Positions 46,883 to 55,021 of a stretch of DNA of 64,000 nucleotides are shown here, piece by piece (positions within the stretch are counted from its first letter, which is position 1; each line of letters begins with the position of its first letter). Under the pieces are notes generated by a model. That model was not told the DNA's origin and ran no database searches. It saw only the letters and a list, made by a program, of their open reading frames with translations. The stretch is taken from positions 1-64,000 of the forward strand of contig JACWEI010000002.1 of assembly GCA_014653625.1 (NCBI GenBank). The letters run 5' to 3'. The DNA comes from Pelagibacterales bacterium SAG-MED39 (GTDB taxonomy: Bacteria; Pseudomonadota; Alphaproteobacteria; Pelagibacterales; Pelagibacteraceae). A program made the translations under genes and the position numbers.

Positions 46883-48870
46883 TGATTAAATATAGACCTG
46901 ACATAGACGGATTAAGAGCAATTTCTGTTATATCAGTTCTGATTTACCATGCGGACTTTGACTTCAATGGTCTTAAAATTTTAACTGGAGGATTTTTGGG
47001 TGTAGATATTTTTTTTGTAATATCTGGATATTTAATAAGTTCATTAATTTTAAAAGAATTTCAGTTAAATAATAGTTTTAGTTTTAAGAATTTTTATAAT
47101 AGAAGAATAAGAAGAATAATTCCTCTTTTAATTATTATTACTCTAATAACTATTCCAATAGCATATCTATATTTATTGCCTTATCATTTAATTGAATTTT
47201 CTAATTCAATTTTTTTTTCAACTTTTTTTTTATCTAATTTTTTTTTCATATTTGATGGATTTCAGTATGGTAGTGATCTATCTATATCTAAGCCTTTTTT
47301 ACACACATGGTCACTATCAGTTGAAGAACAATTTTATCTTTTTTTTCCACTACTAACTTTTTTTTTTTTAAAGATATTTAGAAAATATTTAGTACATTTT
47401 TTTACAATAATTTTAATAGTATCTTTAATAAGTGCAGAGTTAGGAAGTAATAATAATCAATTAAATAATTTTTATTTTTTAACATCAAGAATATGGGAAA
47501 TTTTTTTTGGAGTTATTGTTAGTTTTTTGCACCATAAAAAGTTAGCATATGTTAAAAATGTCTATTTTATTGACTTTTTGTCTATTATATCTCTTTTTAT
47601 AATCTTAGGGTCATTCATTTTATTTGAAAATGAACTGGAACATCCTTCATTTTTAACTTTAATACCGGTATTAGCTACTTCATCAATAATTTATCTAAAT
47701 ATTAATAATACTTTAGTTAATAAATTTTTATCACTAAATTTTTTAGTTTACACTGGTCTTATTTCATATTCTTTATATCTTTGGCATTTTCCAATCTTAT
47801 CTTTTATTTATTTATTGGGATTAAAAAGTAATTTATCATCTTTTTTTGCTTTAATTTTTTCATTTCCAGTTTCTATTTTAACTTACAACTTAATTGAAAA
47901 AAAATTTAGAAATTTAAAAAAAATCAGTAATAAGTTTTGTTATTCTTTTTTATTTTTATCAGTTAGTTTTATTTGTATATTTGTTTTTTTCTCACTCAAA
48001 TCAGAAGGTTTTAATAATAGAAGTAATATCTTATTCAAAAAAGACTTATCTCAAAAGCCATGGGAAATATTAAAAAATTCAAAAAACGAAATTTGTCATT
48101 TAAAAACATATAATTTTTGCAAATTTATTCACAAAAATATACAAAAAAATATTTTTTTATTAGGTGACTCCCATATGATTACTTTAGGCAAACCTCTATA
48201 TAACTATTCAGTTGAAAAAAAAATAAATTTTACATCAATGACAAATGGGGGATGTTATTTCTTTCCTAATTTTGATTACATAAATCCAAATACACAAAAT
48301 GTTGTTTTTGGTTGCGATAAGAAATATCAATTGTCCAGAATGGATGAAATTTTAGATAAAAAAGAATCTATTATAATCATGGGTGGCAATCTTAATAGAT
48401 ATCTTTCTAACACTAATTTGAATGGTTCAAAATCAGATTTTGTATTTGATAATTCTGATATTTCACTTTATGAAAGTTTTAAAAGAAATTTAGATAAAAT
48501 ACTCAAAAATAATAAAGTTATTCTTATTTACCCAATCCCAGAAATACCATTTAACCCATTAAATGAAATTTATGAAAAATCAAATACATTTAATTATGAT
48601 CATTTAATAGACTTTGTTAAAAAAAATGAATTAACTACATCATTAGAAAATTATCTAATGAGAAGTAAAGATTCCTTCAAATTTTTAGACTCTTTAGAAA
48701 ATAAGAATTTATTTAAGATTTATCCACACAAAGTTTTTTGTAATAATGAAGTTTGTTTAGTTCACAATAAAGAGAGACTATTCTATTTTGATAGTGAACA
48801 TTTGAGCATATCGGGTGCAAATAAATTAGCTGATTTGATAATTAAAAAGATTGAAGAAATCAAATTTTAA
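46882..48870 (+). CDS. OafA/YrhL-type acyltransferase with SGNH domain
   Basis: A 662-residue membrane O-acyltransferase. Residues ~1-370 form the AT3 domain with about ten membrane segments, beginning YRPDIDGLRAISV and containing FFVISGYLIS and RRIRRIIPLL, the family signatures. Residues ~420-655 are a periplasmic SGNH domain with LLGDSHM (near 427) and DSEHLS (near 638), providing the Ser and the Asp-His pair. Such fused enzymes O-acetylate surface polysaccharide. It is the last gene of the glycan cluster; its 3' end overlaps the convergent recombinase gene by 11 bp. Confidence 0.93.
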   Translation: MIKYRPDIDGLRAISVISVLIYHADFDFNGLKILTGGFLGVDIFFVISGYLISSLILKEFQLNNSFSFKNFYNRRIRRIIPLLIIITLITIPIAYLYLLPYHLIEFSNSIFFSTFFLSNFFFIFDGFQYGSDLSISKPFLHTWSLSVEEQFYLFFPLLTFFFLKIFRKYLVHFFTIILIVSLISAELGSNNNQLNNFYFLTSRIWEIFFGVIVSFLHHKKLAYVKNVYFIDFLSIISLFIILGSFILFENELEHPSFLTLIPVLATSSIIYLNINNTLVNKFLSLNFLVYTGLISYSLYLWHFPILSFIYLLGLKSNLSSFFALIFSFPVSILTYNLIEKKFRNLKKISNKFCYSFLFLSVSFICIFVFFSLKSEGFNNRSNILFKKDLSQKPWEILKNSKNEICHLKTYNFCKFIHKNIQKNIFLLGDSHMITLGKPLYNYSVEKKINFTSMTNGGCYFFPNFDYINPNTQNVVFGCDKKYQLSRMDEILDKKESIIIMGGNLNRYLSNTNLNGSKSDFVFDNSDISLYESFKRNLDKILKNNKVILIYPIPEIPFNPLNEIYEKSNTFNYDHLIDFVKKNELTTSLENYLMRSKDSFKFLDSLENKNLFKIYPHKVFCNNEVCLVHNKERLFYFDSEHLSISGANKLADLIIKKIEEIKF

Positions 48871-49765
48871 TTTTATTTAATGCATTATTTTTGAATAAGT
48901 TAGCTTCTTGAATGTATCTTCTTACCATTTGAGTTGTTTTATGACCTGTCATAGCCATGATGTTCCTTTCTTCAGCACCAAACTCTGCAGCAGTAGTAGC
49001 AAAACCTGATCTTAAACTATGACCAGCATATTTTGATGAGTCTAAACCAGCTTTTTTTACGTATTTTTTTATTATAAGAGCTACTGATTTATCTGAAATT
49101 TCAAAAACTCTTAGATTTTCAGTTTTTGTAGATTTAGCGTTGATATAGTTCTTTAGTGCTAGTACTGGACAAAATTCATTATTATCAAAGTAGGGGATTG
49201 CTTTTATGGTTCCCTCTCCTGATTGATCAGTTTTGGATCTTTTTATAAGAATTTTTACGCCTTCAGTAACAAACTCAATATCATCATAACAAATATTTAC
49301 CAATTCTGATCTTCTAAACCCACCTGCAAAACCAACTAAAATTAAAGCTTTGTCTCTAAGTTGTTCTTGATCTATTACTTTAATAATTAGTTTTAAATCA
49401 TTGATTAATATAGGTTTTTTTGCTTTTTGTCTTGATCCTAAGGTTCTTTTTATCCCATGTAAATTTTCCATAATTATTGGATGTTTAGTATCAAGATAAT
49501 GCCCCTTCAACTTATGAATGACGCTTATAGAGGCTATTCTTCGTTTTAAAGTGCTAAATTTAGATGATTTAGAAAGATGAGTTATGTAAAGTGCAATTAT
49601 TTTTGGTTGAGTTGGCATTGGAGATAAACCGTTTTTTAAGCAAAAAGCTGAAAAATCCTTAAAATCAGATTGATAAGCTCTCAATGTATTATTTGCTTTT
49701 GAATTCTTTAAATTTTTTAAAGTTTCAATCTCAAGACTTTTAACATCTGTTATTAAATTATTCAT
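48860..49765 (-). CDS. Tyrosine recombinase/integrase
   Basis: A 301-residue phage-type integrase. The N-terminal SAM-like core-binding domain is at ~20-105. The catalytic domain has Arg151 (GGFRRSEL), Lys178 (KRSKTDQ), His249 and Arg252 (GHSLRSGF), His275 (TGHKTT) and the nucleophile Tyr284 (RRYIQEA), so all active-site residues are present. It lacks an obvious arm-binding domain, so it is closer in size to XerC/D-like or solitary recombinases. It ends the polysaccharide cluster, and an 11-7-11 palindrome lies 3 bp before its start. It is the only recombinase in the window and a candidate to act on the two tRNA elements in trans (inference). Confidence 0.92.
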   Translation of the reverse strand: MNNLITDVKSLEIETLKNLKNSKANNTLRAYQSDFKDFSAFCLKNGLSPMPTQPKIIALYITHLSKSSKFSTLKRRIASISVIHKLKGHYLDTKHPIIMENLHGIKRTLGSRQKAKKPILINDLKLIIKVIDQEQLRDKALILVGFAGGFRRSELVNICYDDIEFVTEGVKILIKRSKTDQSGEGTIKAIPYFDNNEFCPVLALKNYINAKSTKTENLRVFEISDKSVALIIKKYVKKAGLDSSKYAGHSLRSGFATTAAEFGAEERNIMAMTGHKTTQMVRRYIQEANLFKNNALNKIKI

Positions 49766-49767
49766 AA

Positions 49768-49796
49768 ATTTCCGATAACCATTAATTATCGGAAAT
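49768..49796. repeat. 11-7-11 palindrome upstream of the recombinase
   Basis: ATTTCCGATAA (49768-49778) and its exact reverse complement TTATCGGAAAT (49786-49796) flank CCATTAA. Arms of 11 bp around a 6-8-bp centre are the architecture of dif/loxP-like recombination cores. It begins 3 bp upstream of the recombinase ATG, so it may instead be an operator or a 5'-UTR hairpin. No T-tract follows, which argues against a terminator. Confidence 0.6.
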
Positions 49797-49843
49797 CATA
49801 TAATAGGTGATTTTAAATGTCAATAGTTTAAATTAAAAAAATT

Positions 49844-50020
49844 ATGGGTTCAATTGATGGAGAAATTCCTGCAGTATGGTTTTTAATTAGCTCGATTGGT
49901 TTCGTTATATTAACTTTCATTCAATATCGAAACACAGGTAAAAGCTTCAATACGATATTTCTTTCTATAATGGCTATTATATTTATTGTAAGTTACATAA
50001 TTTTATTAATTCCACGCTAA
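49844..50020 (+). CDS. Small two-span membrane protein (58 residues)
   Basis: Short frame starting MGSIDGEIPAVWFLISS and ending LLIPR. Two hydrophobic segments (~residues 10-26 and 38-56) are separated by a polar loop QYRNTGKSFN, a plausible hairpin membrane protein. It ends 6 bp before the next gene, which suggests co-transcription. Not recognised as a named family. Coding is supported by the even hydrophobicity pattern and spacing only. Confidence 0.55.
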   Translation: MGSIDGEIPAVWFLISSIGFVILTFIQYRNTGKSFNTIFLSIMAIIFIVSYIILLIPR

Positions 50021-50026
50021 AAATTA

Positions 50027-50296
50027 ATGAAGGGAACAAAATTTCAATTAAAAGTCTGGAAATATCTTAAATCAATACCAAAAGGTAAGGTAAAAACATA
50101 TAAACAAGTCGCTATTGGAATAAAAAGCCCAAAATCAGCACGTGCTGTAGCGAATGCTTGTGCTAAAAACCCATATGCCCCAAAAATACCATGTCATAGA
50201 GTAATTAGGTCAGATGGAACTCTTGGAGGCTACTCTGGGAGAGGTGGAATTAAGCAAAAGCTAAAATTACTTAAATCTGAAAAAGTAGCAATTTAG
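50027..50296 (+). CDS. MGMT-family DNA-alkyl-transfer domain protein (short)
   Basis: An 89-residue protein consisting only of the O6-alkylguanine-DNA alkyltransferase C-terminal domain: FQLKVWKYLKSIPKGKVKTY (DNA-binding helix-turn-helix), ANACAKNP and the active-site PCHRVIRSDGTLGGYSGRGG with the acceptor Cys. The N-terminal domain of Ogt/MGMT is absent. Alkyltransferase-like proteins are similarly short but replace the Cys with Trp; here Cys is kept, so direct repair is possible. Confidence 0.85.
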   Translation: MKGTKFQLKVWKYLKSIPKGKVKTYKQVAIGIKSPKSARAVANACAKNPYAPKIPCHRVIRSDGTLGGYSGRGGIKQKLKLLKSEKVAI

Positions 50297-50399
50297 AAAT
50301 ATTTTACGGATTTTTTACATTAAAAAACTCAGTAAAATCAATATTTTTTGATATTTTTACCTAATTTATTTAAAAATAGCAAAGTTCACCCTTCAGTTG

Positions 50400-50454
50400 T
50401 ACCAAATATAAACCTACACCTAAAATAGACCCCTCTATGGCCGTTTAAATGGTA
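50400..50454. ncRNA. Candidate structured RNA: nested hairpin
   Basis: Outer helices TACCA/TGGTA (50400-50404 with 50450-50454) and TAAAC/GTTTA (50409-50413 with 50443-50447) are separated by a small internal loop. They enclose an inner hairpin ATAGA-CCCC-TCTAT (50425-50438). Three nested helices in 55 bp of non-coding sequence suggest an RNA element. The strand is unknown and no promoter is convincing. Confidence 0.3.
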
Positions 50455-50545
50455 TATTCAATTAGTGCATCGCTCTACTATCCAACTATATCAACACTTT
50501 TAGACCACCCTATTTTTCAATCAATTTCATATTTAAGATAGTTAA

Positions 50546-50579
50546 AAAGCCTCTATTTTATTAGAGTATTTAATGCTTT
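50546..50579 (-). terminator. Hairpin, terminator-like on the minus strand
   Basis: CTCTA (50551-50555) and TAGAG (50562-50566) form a hairpin, extended by AAAGC/GCTTT (50546-50550 with 50575-50579). Read on the minus strand it is followed by a run of T, as in intrinsic terminators. It could end transcription from the EamA gene at 50753 or belong to the candidate RNA element. Confidence 0.3.
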
Positions 50580-50752
50580 ACCTAATTTAGCATAAAATCA
50601 GAACCCATTATAATATATTTAAGTATTTATATTCTAAATAAGTCTTAATTTTATAATATATTATGTATTATAAAAAATACAATAAAATCAATAGTTTGAT
50701 ATAAATACCTAATGTAATACTTTAAATATTAGTAAATAAACAATACCAATTA

Positions 50753-51601
50753 TTAAACTTTTTTAACTAAGTTTTCTCTTCTGGAAATGTAGATACCACT
50801 TAATACAATGATAAATAATCCTAAGAAAGTCCAATTATCTGGGAAATCACTAAAGAAATAATAGCCTATAATGATGTTTGTAATGATTTCAAAGTAGCTA
50901 AATGGAGCTAATTTAGAAGCGTCAGCGTATTTGAGAGACAATATTATGAATAAATGACCTATACAGGCAAATATACCTATAGCAGCCATCATAGACCACT
51001 GATCTAAGGTAGGTTTAACCCATACAAAAGGTATTACAATAGAAATGATTACAGCCCCTACTACACCTGTTAATAATAAAGTTAATAAAGGATTATCTGA
51101 AGTACTTAGTTTACGAGTAATGATTAGATAAAATCCATACATTACACCTGTTCCAAGAGCTGCTATACTTGCTAAGTTTATTTCCACAAAACCAGGTCTT
51201 ATAACTACTAAAGATCCTATAAAACCTATAATTACTGCAGACCATCTTCTAAATCCCACACTCTCTCCTAAAAAAACTGGAGAAAAAGCTGTAACAATTA
51301 AAGGAGCAACAAAAGCTAATGTTAATGCTTTAGCTAAAGAGATTACAGAAATTGCATAAAAGAAACAAATGTTAGCCGTTAAAAGAATTAAACCTCTTAT
51401 GAATTGTAATTTTGGTTTATCCGTCCATATAAGATTTTTTCGAAAAAAGAAAAACATAACTGGAAAAGTGAAAGCTACAGTGAAAAAATATCTTGCCCAT
51501 GTAATTTGCAACACTGGGAGATCTGCGCTTAAATATTTCGCAAATCCATCCATAATTGGAAGCATTACCCAAGCTAAAAGATTAAATATTATAGCCTTCA
51601 T
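50753..51601 (-). CDS. EamA/DMT-family transporter
   Basis: A 282-residue inner-membrane permease with ten predicted membrane segments arranged as two EamA repeats (~residues 1-135 and 140-275). Typical features include WVMLPIMDGFAKYLS at the start and FLGESVGFRRWSAVIIGFIG at the end of the first repeat. SAM/amino-acid-type exporters of this group cannot be told apart by sequence inspection. It is followed, in transcription order, by the non-coding region at 50.3-50.75 kb and preceded by the AEC transporter gene 17 bp upstream. Confidence 0.88.
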   Translation of the reverse strand: MKAIIFNLLAWVMLPIMDGFAKYLSADLPVLQITWARYFFTVAFTFPVMFFFFRKNLIWTDKPKLQFIRGLILLTANICFFYAISVISLAKALTLAFVAPLIVTAFSPVFLGESVGFRRWSAVIIGFIGSLVVIRPGFVEINLASIAALGTGVMYGFYLIITRKLSTSDNPLLTLLLTGVVGAVIISIVIPFVWVKPTLDQWSMMAAIGIFACIGHLFIILSLKYADASKLAPFSYFEIITNIIIGYYFFSDFPDNWTFLGLFIIVLSGIYISRRENLVKKV

Positions 51602-51618
51602 AATATGAAGGATATAGA

Positions 51619-52515
51619 CTAATTAAAATATTTTAAAGCAAAGAATACAACGATAGGAATAGTTATAAAAGACATCAAAGTTGATGTAACAATTGTACTT
51701 GCAATACTATCAACCACTTTCTTAGGTGAATACATACTGCCAACTAAATAGTTTAATATTGCACTTGGCATTGCACTTTGTATCAGTAGAACCCCAGCTG
51801 CAAATCCAGATAAATCAAAGTTGTATATAATAATGAATGCAATTAATGGACCAAATATAACCCTACATAAAGACAATATAATTGAATCTTTTAAAGAAAA
51901 TTTGAATCTTGTTAATGCTATACCAAGGGACATTAGTACTAAAAAAATAGTTGCATAAGTTAAAAGGAATGTTGTATTTTCTAAAAATAATGGTGTTTCT
52001 ATTTTAAAGTATAAAAAAATAACAGATATAATAATTGCATATACTGGAGGACTTTTTAAAACAACATCAAATGAGAAGCTTTTTTTGGCTAAAAAAACCC
52101 CTAAAGTAAAGTGAAACAAGATGATAACTGAAGCTACAGCGGATGCCACTCCTAAACCTTGAGTACCATACGCAAAGAGACAAATAGGAATTCCCATATT
52201 ACCTGTATTAGGAAGAATTAATGGTGGAAGCTCCATACTTAAATCCTTTTTGAGAAATGAAAGTAATATAAGTCCAATAACTGCAAAACCACCTATCATT
52301 ATTAAAGCATAAATAAAATAATGAGTAAAAATACTTAAGGTTATTCCAGTTGTTGTAACAGTATAAAAAATCATAGCCGGAGTACCGATATTGCCAGCAA
52401 AATTCGTTATAAAATTTGTATCAAATTTGGGGTTTTTTTTCCCTAAATAGTAACCAACTCCAATTACAAAAAAAACAGGAAAAATTACTTCAAAAATTTT
52501 AATGTATAAATCCAT
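51619..52515 (-). CDS. AEC-family transporter
   Basis: Auxin-efflux-carrier-family permease of 298 residues with about ten membrane segments. The N-terminal FFVIGVGYYLGKKNP, NTGNMGIPICLFAYG near 120 and SAMPSAILNYLVGSMYSPK near 240 match the family. Substrates in bacteria include malonate or malate, but none can be assigned here. It shares one base with the hom stop, so it belongs to the argC-lipoprotein-hom transcription unit; an amino-acid-linked substrate is conceivable. Confidence 0.88.
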   Translation of the reverse strand: MDLYIKIFEVIFPVFFVIGVGYYLGKKNPKFDTNFITNFAGNIGTPAMIFYTVTTTGITLSIFTHYFIYALIMIGGFAVIGLILLSFLKKDLSMELPPLILPNTGNMGIPICLFAYGTQGLGVASAVASVIILFHFTLGVFLAKKSFSFDVVLKSPPVYAIIISVIFLYFKIETPLFLENTTFLLTYATIFLVLMSLGIALTRFKFSLKDSIILSLCRVIFGPLIAFIIIYNFDLSGFAAGVLLIQSAMPSAILNYLVGSMYSPKKVVDSIASTIVTSTLMSFITIPIVVFFALKYFN

Positions 52516-53807
52516 TAATTATATAGTCTAATTAATATTGGAAATTTAAGAATATTTTTATTTTTTTTAAATATTGATAAACAACTTTTTGCATTTATTT
52601 CAGTTGTTTTATGAGTGATAATTACAATTGTTGCTTTTTTATTCTTCTTATCAGGTGTTTGAATTATTCTTTTAACTGATATTTTAAATTTAGCTAATCT
52701 ATTTGTTATTAATAAAAGAACACCCTGCTTGTCGTTGACTTCAAATCTAAGATATAAAGAATTAGTATAATTATCATTGTTAAATGACTTAATAGACTTT
52801 CTTTTATTAGAAGGAATACCAAATGGATATTTAGTTTTACCTCTTAAAATTGATAATAAGTCTGATAATAAAGAAGAAGAAGTTGGACCAGGTCCAGCTC
52901 CTTCACCCTGTAAAATACTCTCCCCTACTGGTTTACCTTCTGTAATTACAGCATTCATAACACCATTAACATTTCCTATATAAGTATTTTTACTTACTAA
53001 ACATGGATGAACTGTTTCAAATAATTGACCATTAATAATTTCAGAAATTCCAAGTAATTTAACTCTAAGACCCAATTGACTTGCAATTTTGATGTCATCT
53101 AATCTAATATTTTCAATTCCTTCCATAATACATCTGTTTTTTGAAATTTTAGTATTGAATGAAAGAGCTGATAATATTCTAATTTTAGCAAAAGCATCAA
53201 AACCATTTAAATCTAGCTTTGGATTACCTGGCTCAGCATAACCTAATAATTGAGCTTTTTTTAAAACCTTATCAAAATTTTCACCAGTTTTTTCCATTTC
53301 AGTTAAAATATAATTTGTTGTCCCATTTAAAATTCCATAAACTTTGTTAATTTTATTAGTAGCCAAACCTTCTTTTATCGCTCTCAGAATTGGGATTCCC
53401 CCAGCTACTGAGGCTTCAAATTCTAAATTTACATTATTTTTTTCAGCTAGTTTTGCTAAGTAATCACCATGTTTTGCTATTAAAGCTTTATTCGGAGTAA
53501 TAACATTGACTTTGTTTTTTAGAGCTGTTTCAACAATTTTCTTAGAAATACCATCTGATTGTCCAATTGATTCAAACAAGATATCAATTTTTTTTGATTT
53601 AAATATTATTAACGGATCTGAATAAAAAATTTTTTTATCTATTTTAAATTTTCTTTTTTTATTCTTATTTTTTGCAGAAATAGCAACTATCTTAATTTTT
53701 TTACCTGTTTTAATCTCAATTTCTTTTTTCTTATTATTAAGTTCATTGTAAAGGTAGTTACCAATCTGTCCTAAGCCAACAATTGCAATATTTGTAAATT
53801 TATTCAT
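52515..53807 (-). CDS. hom: Homoserine dehydrogenase
   Basis: Reduces aspartate semialdehyde to homoserine, the branch point to threonine and methionine. NAD(P) motif IVGLGQIGNYLYNEL (~residues 9-23), catalytic region NGTTNYILTEM (~165) and GYAEPGNPKLDLNG near 190, and a C-terminal ACT domain (LRFEVNDKQGVLLLITNRL, from ~351) for feedback control. At 430 residues it is the standard monofunctional form. It starts directly after the stop of a 53-residue lipoprotein gene. Its product feeds metY at 56.1 kb. Confidence 0.95.
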   Translation of the reverse strand: MNKFTNIAIVGLGQIGNYLYNELNNKKKEIEIKTGKKIKIVAISAKNKNKKRKFKIDKKIFYSDPLIIFKSKKIDILFESIGQSDGISKKIVETALKNKVNVITPNKALIAKHGDYLAKLAEKNNVNLEFEASVAGGIPILRAIKEGLATNKINKVYGILNGTTNYILTEMEKTGENFDKVLKKAQLLGYAEPGNPKLDLNGFDAFAKIRILSALSFNTKISKNRCIMEGIENIRLDDIKIASQLGLRVKLLGISEIINGQLFETVHPCLVSKNTYIGNVNGVMNAVITEGKPVGESILQGEGAGPGPTSSSLLSDLLSILRGKTKYPFGIPSNKRKSIKSFNNDNYTNSLYLRFEVNDKQGVLLLITNRLAKFKISVKRIIQTPDKKNKKATIVIITHKTTEINAKSCLSIFKKNKNILKFPILIRLYN

Positions 53808-53969
53808 TTAATCGTCTATATTAGGGTATGGTGAGTTTTTTGCATAATTCTCAAGTTTTAACATAAATTTATCAAAATTTGATATATCAGAAAAATCTAA
53901 CTTATTTTTAGTAGGGCTTGAACCACAAGAAACAAAAAGGAAAAAAGCTAATATTATAAACTTATTCAT
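53808..53969 (-). CDS. Small lipoprotein between argC and hom (53 residues)
   Basis: Frame read on the minus strand: a hydrophobic signal, lipobox FVSC (Cys15), then a mature part of 39 residues with a short amphipathic helix (FDKFMLKLENYAK) and the ending NSPYPNIDD. The start codon overlaps the argC stop as ATGA (4 bp) and the stop immediately precedes the hom ATG, so all three are translationally coupled. This tight packing plus a perfect lipoprotein signal supports a real gene. Similar tiny lipoproteins occur next to lysA in other proteobacteria (LptM-like); whether this is one is unproven. Confidence 0.8.
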   Translation of the reverse strand: MNKFIILAFFLFVSCGSSPTKNKLDFSDISNFDKFMLKLENYAKNSPYPNIDD

Positions 53970-54988
53970 CTTAAGCCTTCATTTTTATCAAAACCAAATT
54001 TTAAATTCATATTTTGTATTGCTTGGCCTGACCCACCCTTAATTAAATTGTCTATCGCAGATAATATGATAACTTTATTTTTATACTTTGTTTGACAAAC
54101 TGATATAAAGCAATTGTTACTATTAACAACATCATTGGTGCTAATTAATGAATTATTATTTAAAATCTTAACAAATCTATTTTTTTTATGAAATTGTTTT
54201 AAAATGAATTGAATCTTTTTTATTGAATAACCTGGTCTTAGATTAACATATATTGTGCTCAATATACCTCTAAACATAGGTACTAAATGAGGTGTGAATA
54301 TAAAGTTAATCTTTGATTTAGTGCTATCTTTCAATTCTTGATCGATTTCAGAATTATGTCTATGAAAACCCAGACCATAAGCACTCAGGGACTCATTTAA
54401 AATTTCTTTTTTGTGCTTTTTATGTATTCCTCTACCGGCACCAGAATACCCAGATTTAGAGTCTATAATTATATTTTTTGTACTTATAGATTTTTTTTGG
54501 ATTAAAGGTATTAGAGGTAATAGTACTGATGTAGGGTAACAACCAGGACAACCAATGATATTATAATTTGTTACTTTTTTCCCAGTGATTTCTGGTAAAG
54601 CATAAATGCTTTTTTTTATATTATAAATAGCTTTATGCTTTTGTTTATACCATCTAAAATATTCAGAACTTTTTTTTAAACGGAAATCAGCAGCTAGATC
54701 AATTAATGTATTTGTTTTTAATAAATTTTTTGAAATAGCTTGGGCTTCTCCATTAGGCAGAGCTGTAAAAATTAAGTCAACATTCTTTAGTAGCTTATTA
54801 TTATAATTAATTATTTTTGGTAATTTTTTAGATTTTAAAGATTTATCAAAAAAGGATAATTTTTTACCGACAGAAGTGTTGCCACATAAATATTTTATAT
54901 TTACATTTTTGTGTCTAACTAATAATTTTACTAATTGAACACCAATGTAACCAGTCGATCCAGCAATTAAAGCATTAAGCTTACGCAT
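53966..54988 (-). CDS. argC: N-acetyl-gamma-glutamyl-phosphate reductase
   Basis: Third step of arginine synthesis: NADPH-dependent reduction of N-acetylglutamyl phosphate to the semialdehyde. NAGSTGYIG-type Rossmann motif (IAGSTGYIGVQLVKLL) at residues ~8-23, the active-site Cys in NIIGCPGCYPTSVLLPL near 152 and SGYSGAGRG near 180. At 340 residues it is the common long form. 33 bp separate it from rpsI upstream; it may be read through from the ribosomal protein operon. Confidence 0.95.
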   Translation of the reverse strand: MRKLNALIAGSTGYIGVQLVKLLVRHKNVNIKYLCGNTSVGKKLSFFDKSLKSKKLPKIINYNNKLLKNVDLIFTALPNGEAQAISKNLLKTNTLIDLAADFRLKKSSEYFRWYKQKHKAIYNIKKSIYALPEITGKKVTNYNIIGCPGCYPTSVLLPLIPLIQKKSISTKNIIIDSKSGYSGAGRGIHKKHKKEILNESLSAYGLGFHRHNSEIDQELKDSTKSKINFIFTPHLVPMFRGILSTIYVNLRPGYSIKKIQFILKQFHKKNRFVKILNNNSLISTNDVVNSNNCFISVCQTKYKNKVIILSAIDNLIKGGSGQAIQNMNLKFGFDKNEGLR

Positions 54989-55021
54989 TTTATATTATAG
55001 CAGTTAAATATTAAAAAAGAA

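Larger units (their letters stand above)
50297..50752. other. 456-bp intergenic stretch with hairpins and direct repeats
   Basis: No gene is supported. A 13-bp direct repeat, TTTACCTAATTTA, occurs at 50356-50368 and 50577-50589. Between the copies lie a nested hairpin at 50400-50454 and a second hairpin at 50546-50579. The base composition of 50380-50530 looks less AT-rich than the flanks. A short minus-strand stretch encodes a hydrophobic-looking peptide interrupted by a stop, so gene decay is an alternative to a structured RNA. Confidence 0.5.

Noticed and set aside
50386..50440. Minus-strand hydrophobic peptide TAIEGSILGVGLYLV as gene remnant
   Set aside because: About 24 codons after an in-frame stop with no start codon; too short to call a pseudogene.
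50386..50530. Possible tRNA on the minus strand (AGTTGGATAG near AGAGCGATGCACTAA)
   Set aside because: Only a D-arm-like stretch; no acceptor stem, T-arm or anticodon stem could be built around it.
49797..50752. Second copy of the tRNA-Glu 3' end near the recombinase
   Set aside because: The best similarity is an 8-bp ACCCCTCT match near 50.43 kb, which is at chance level.
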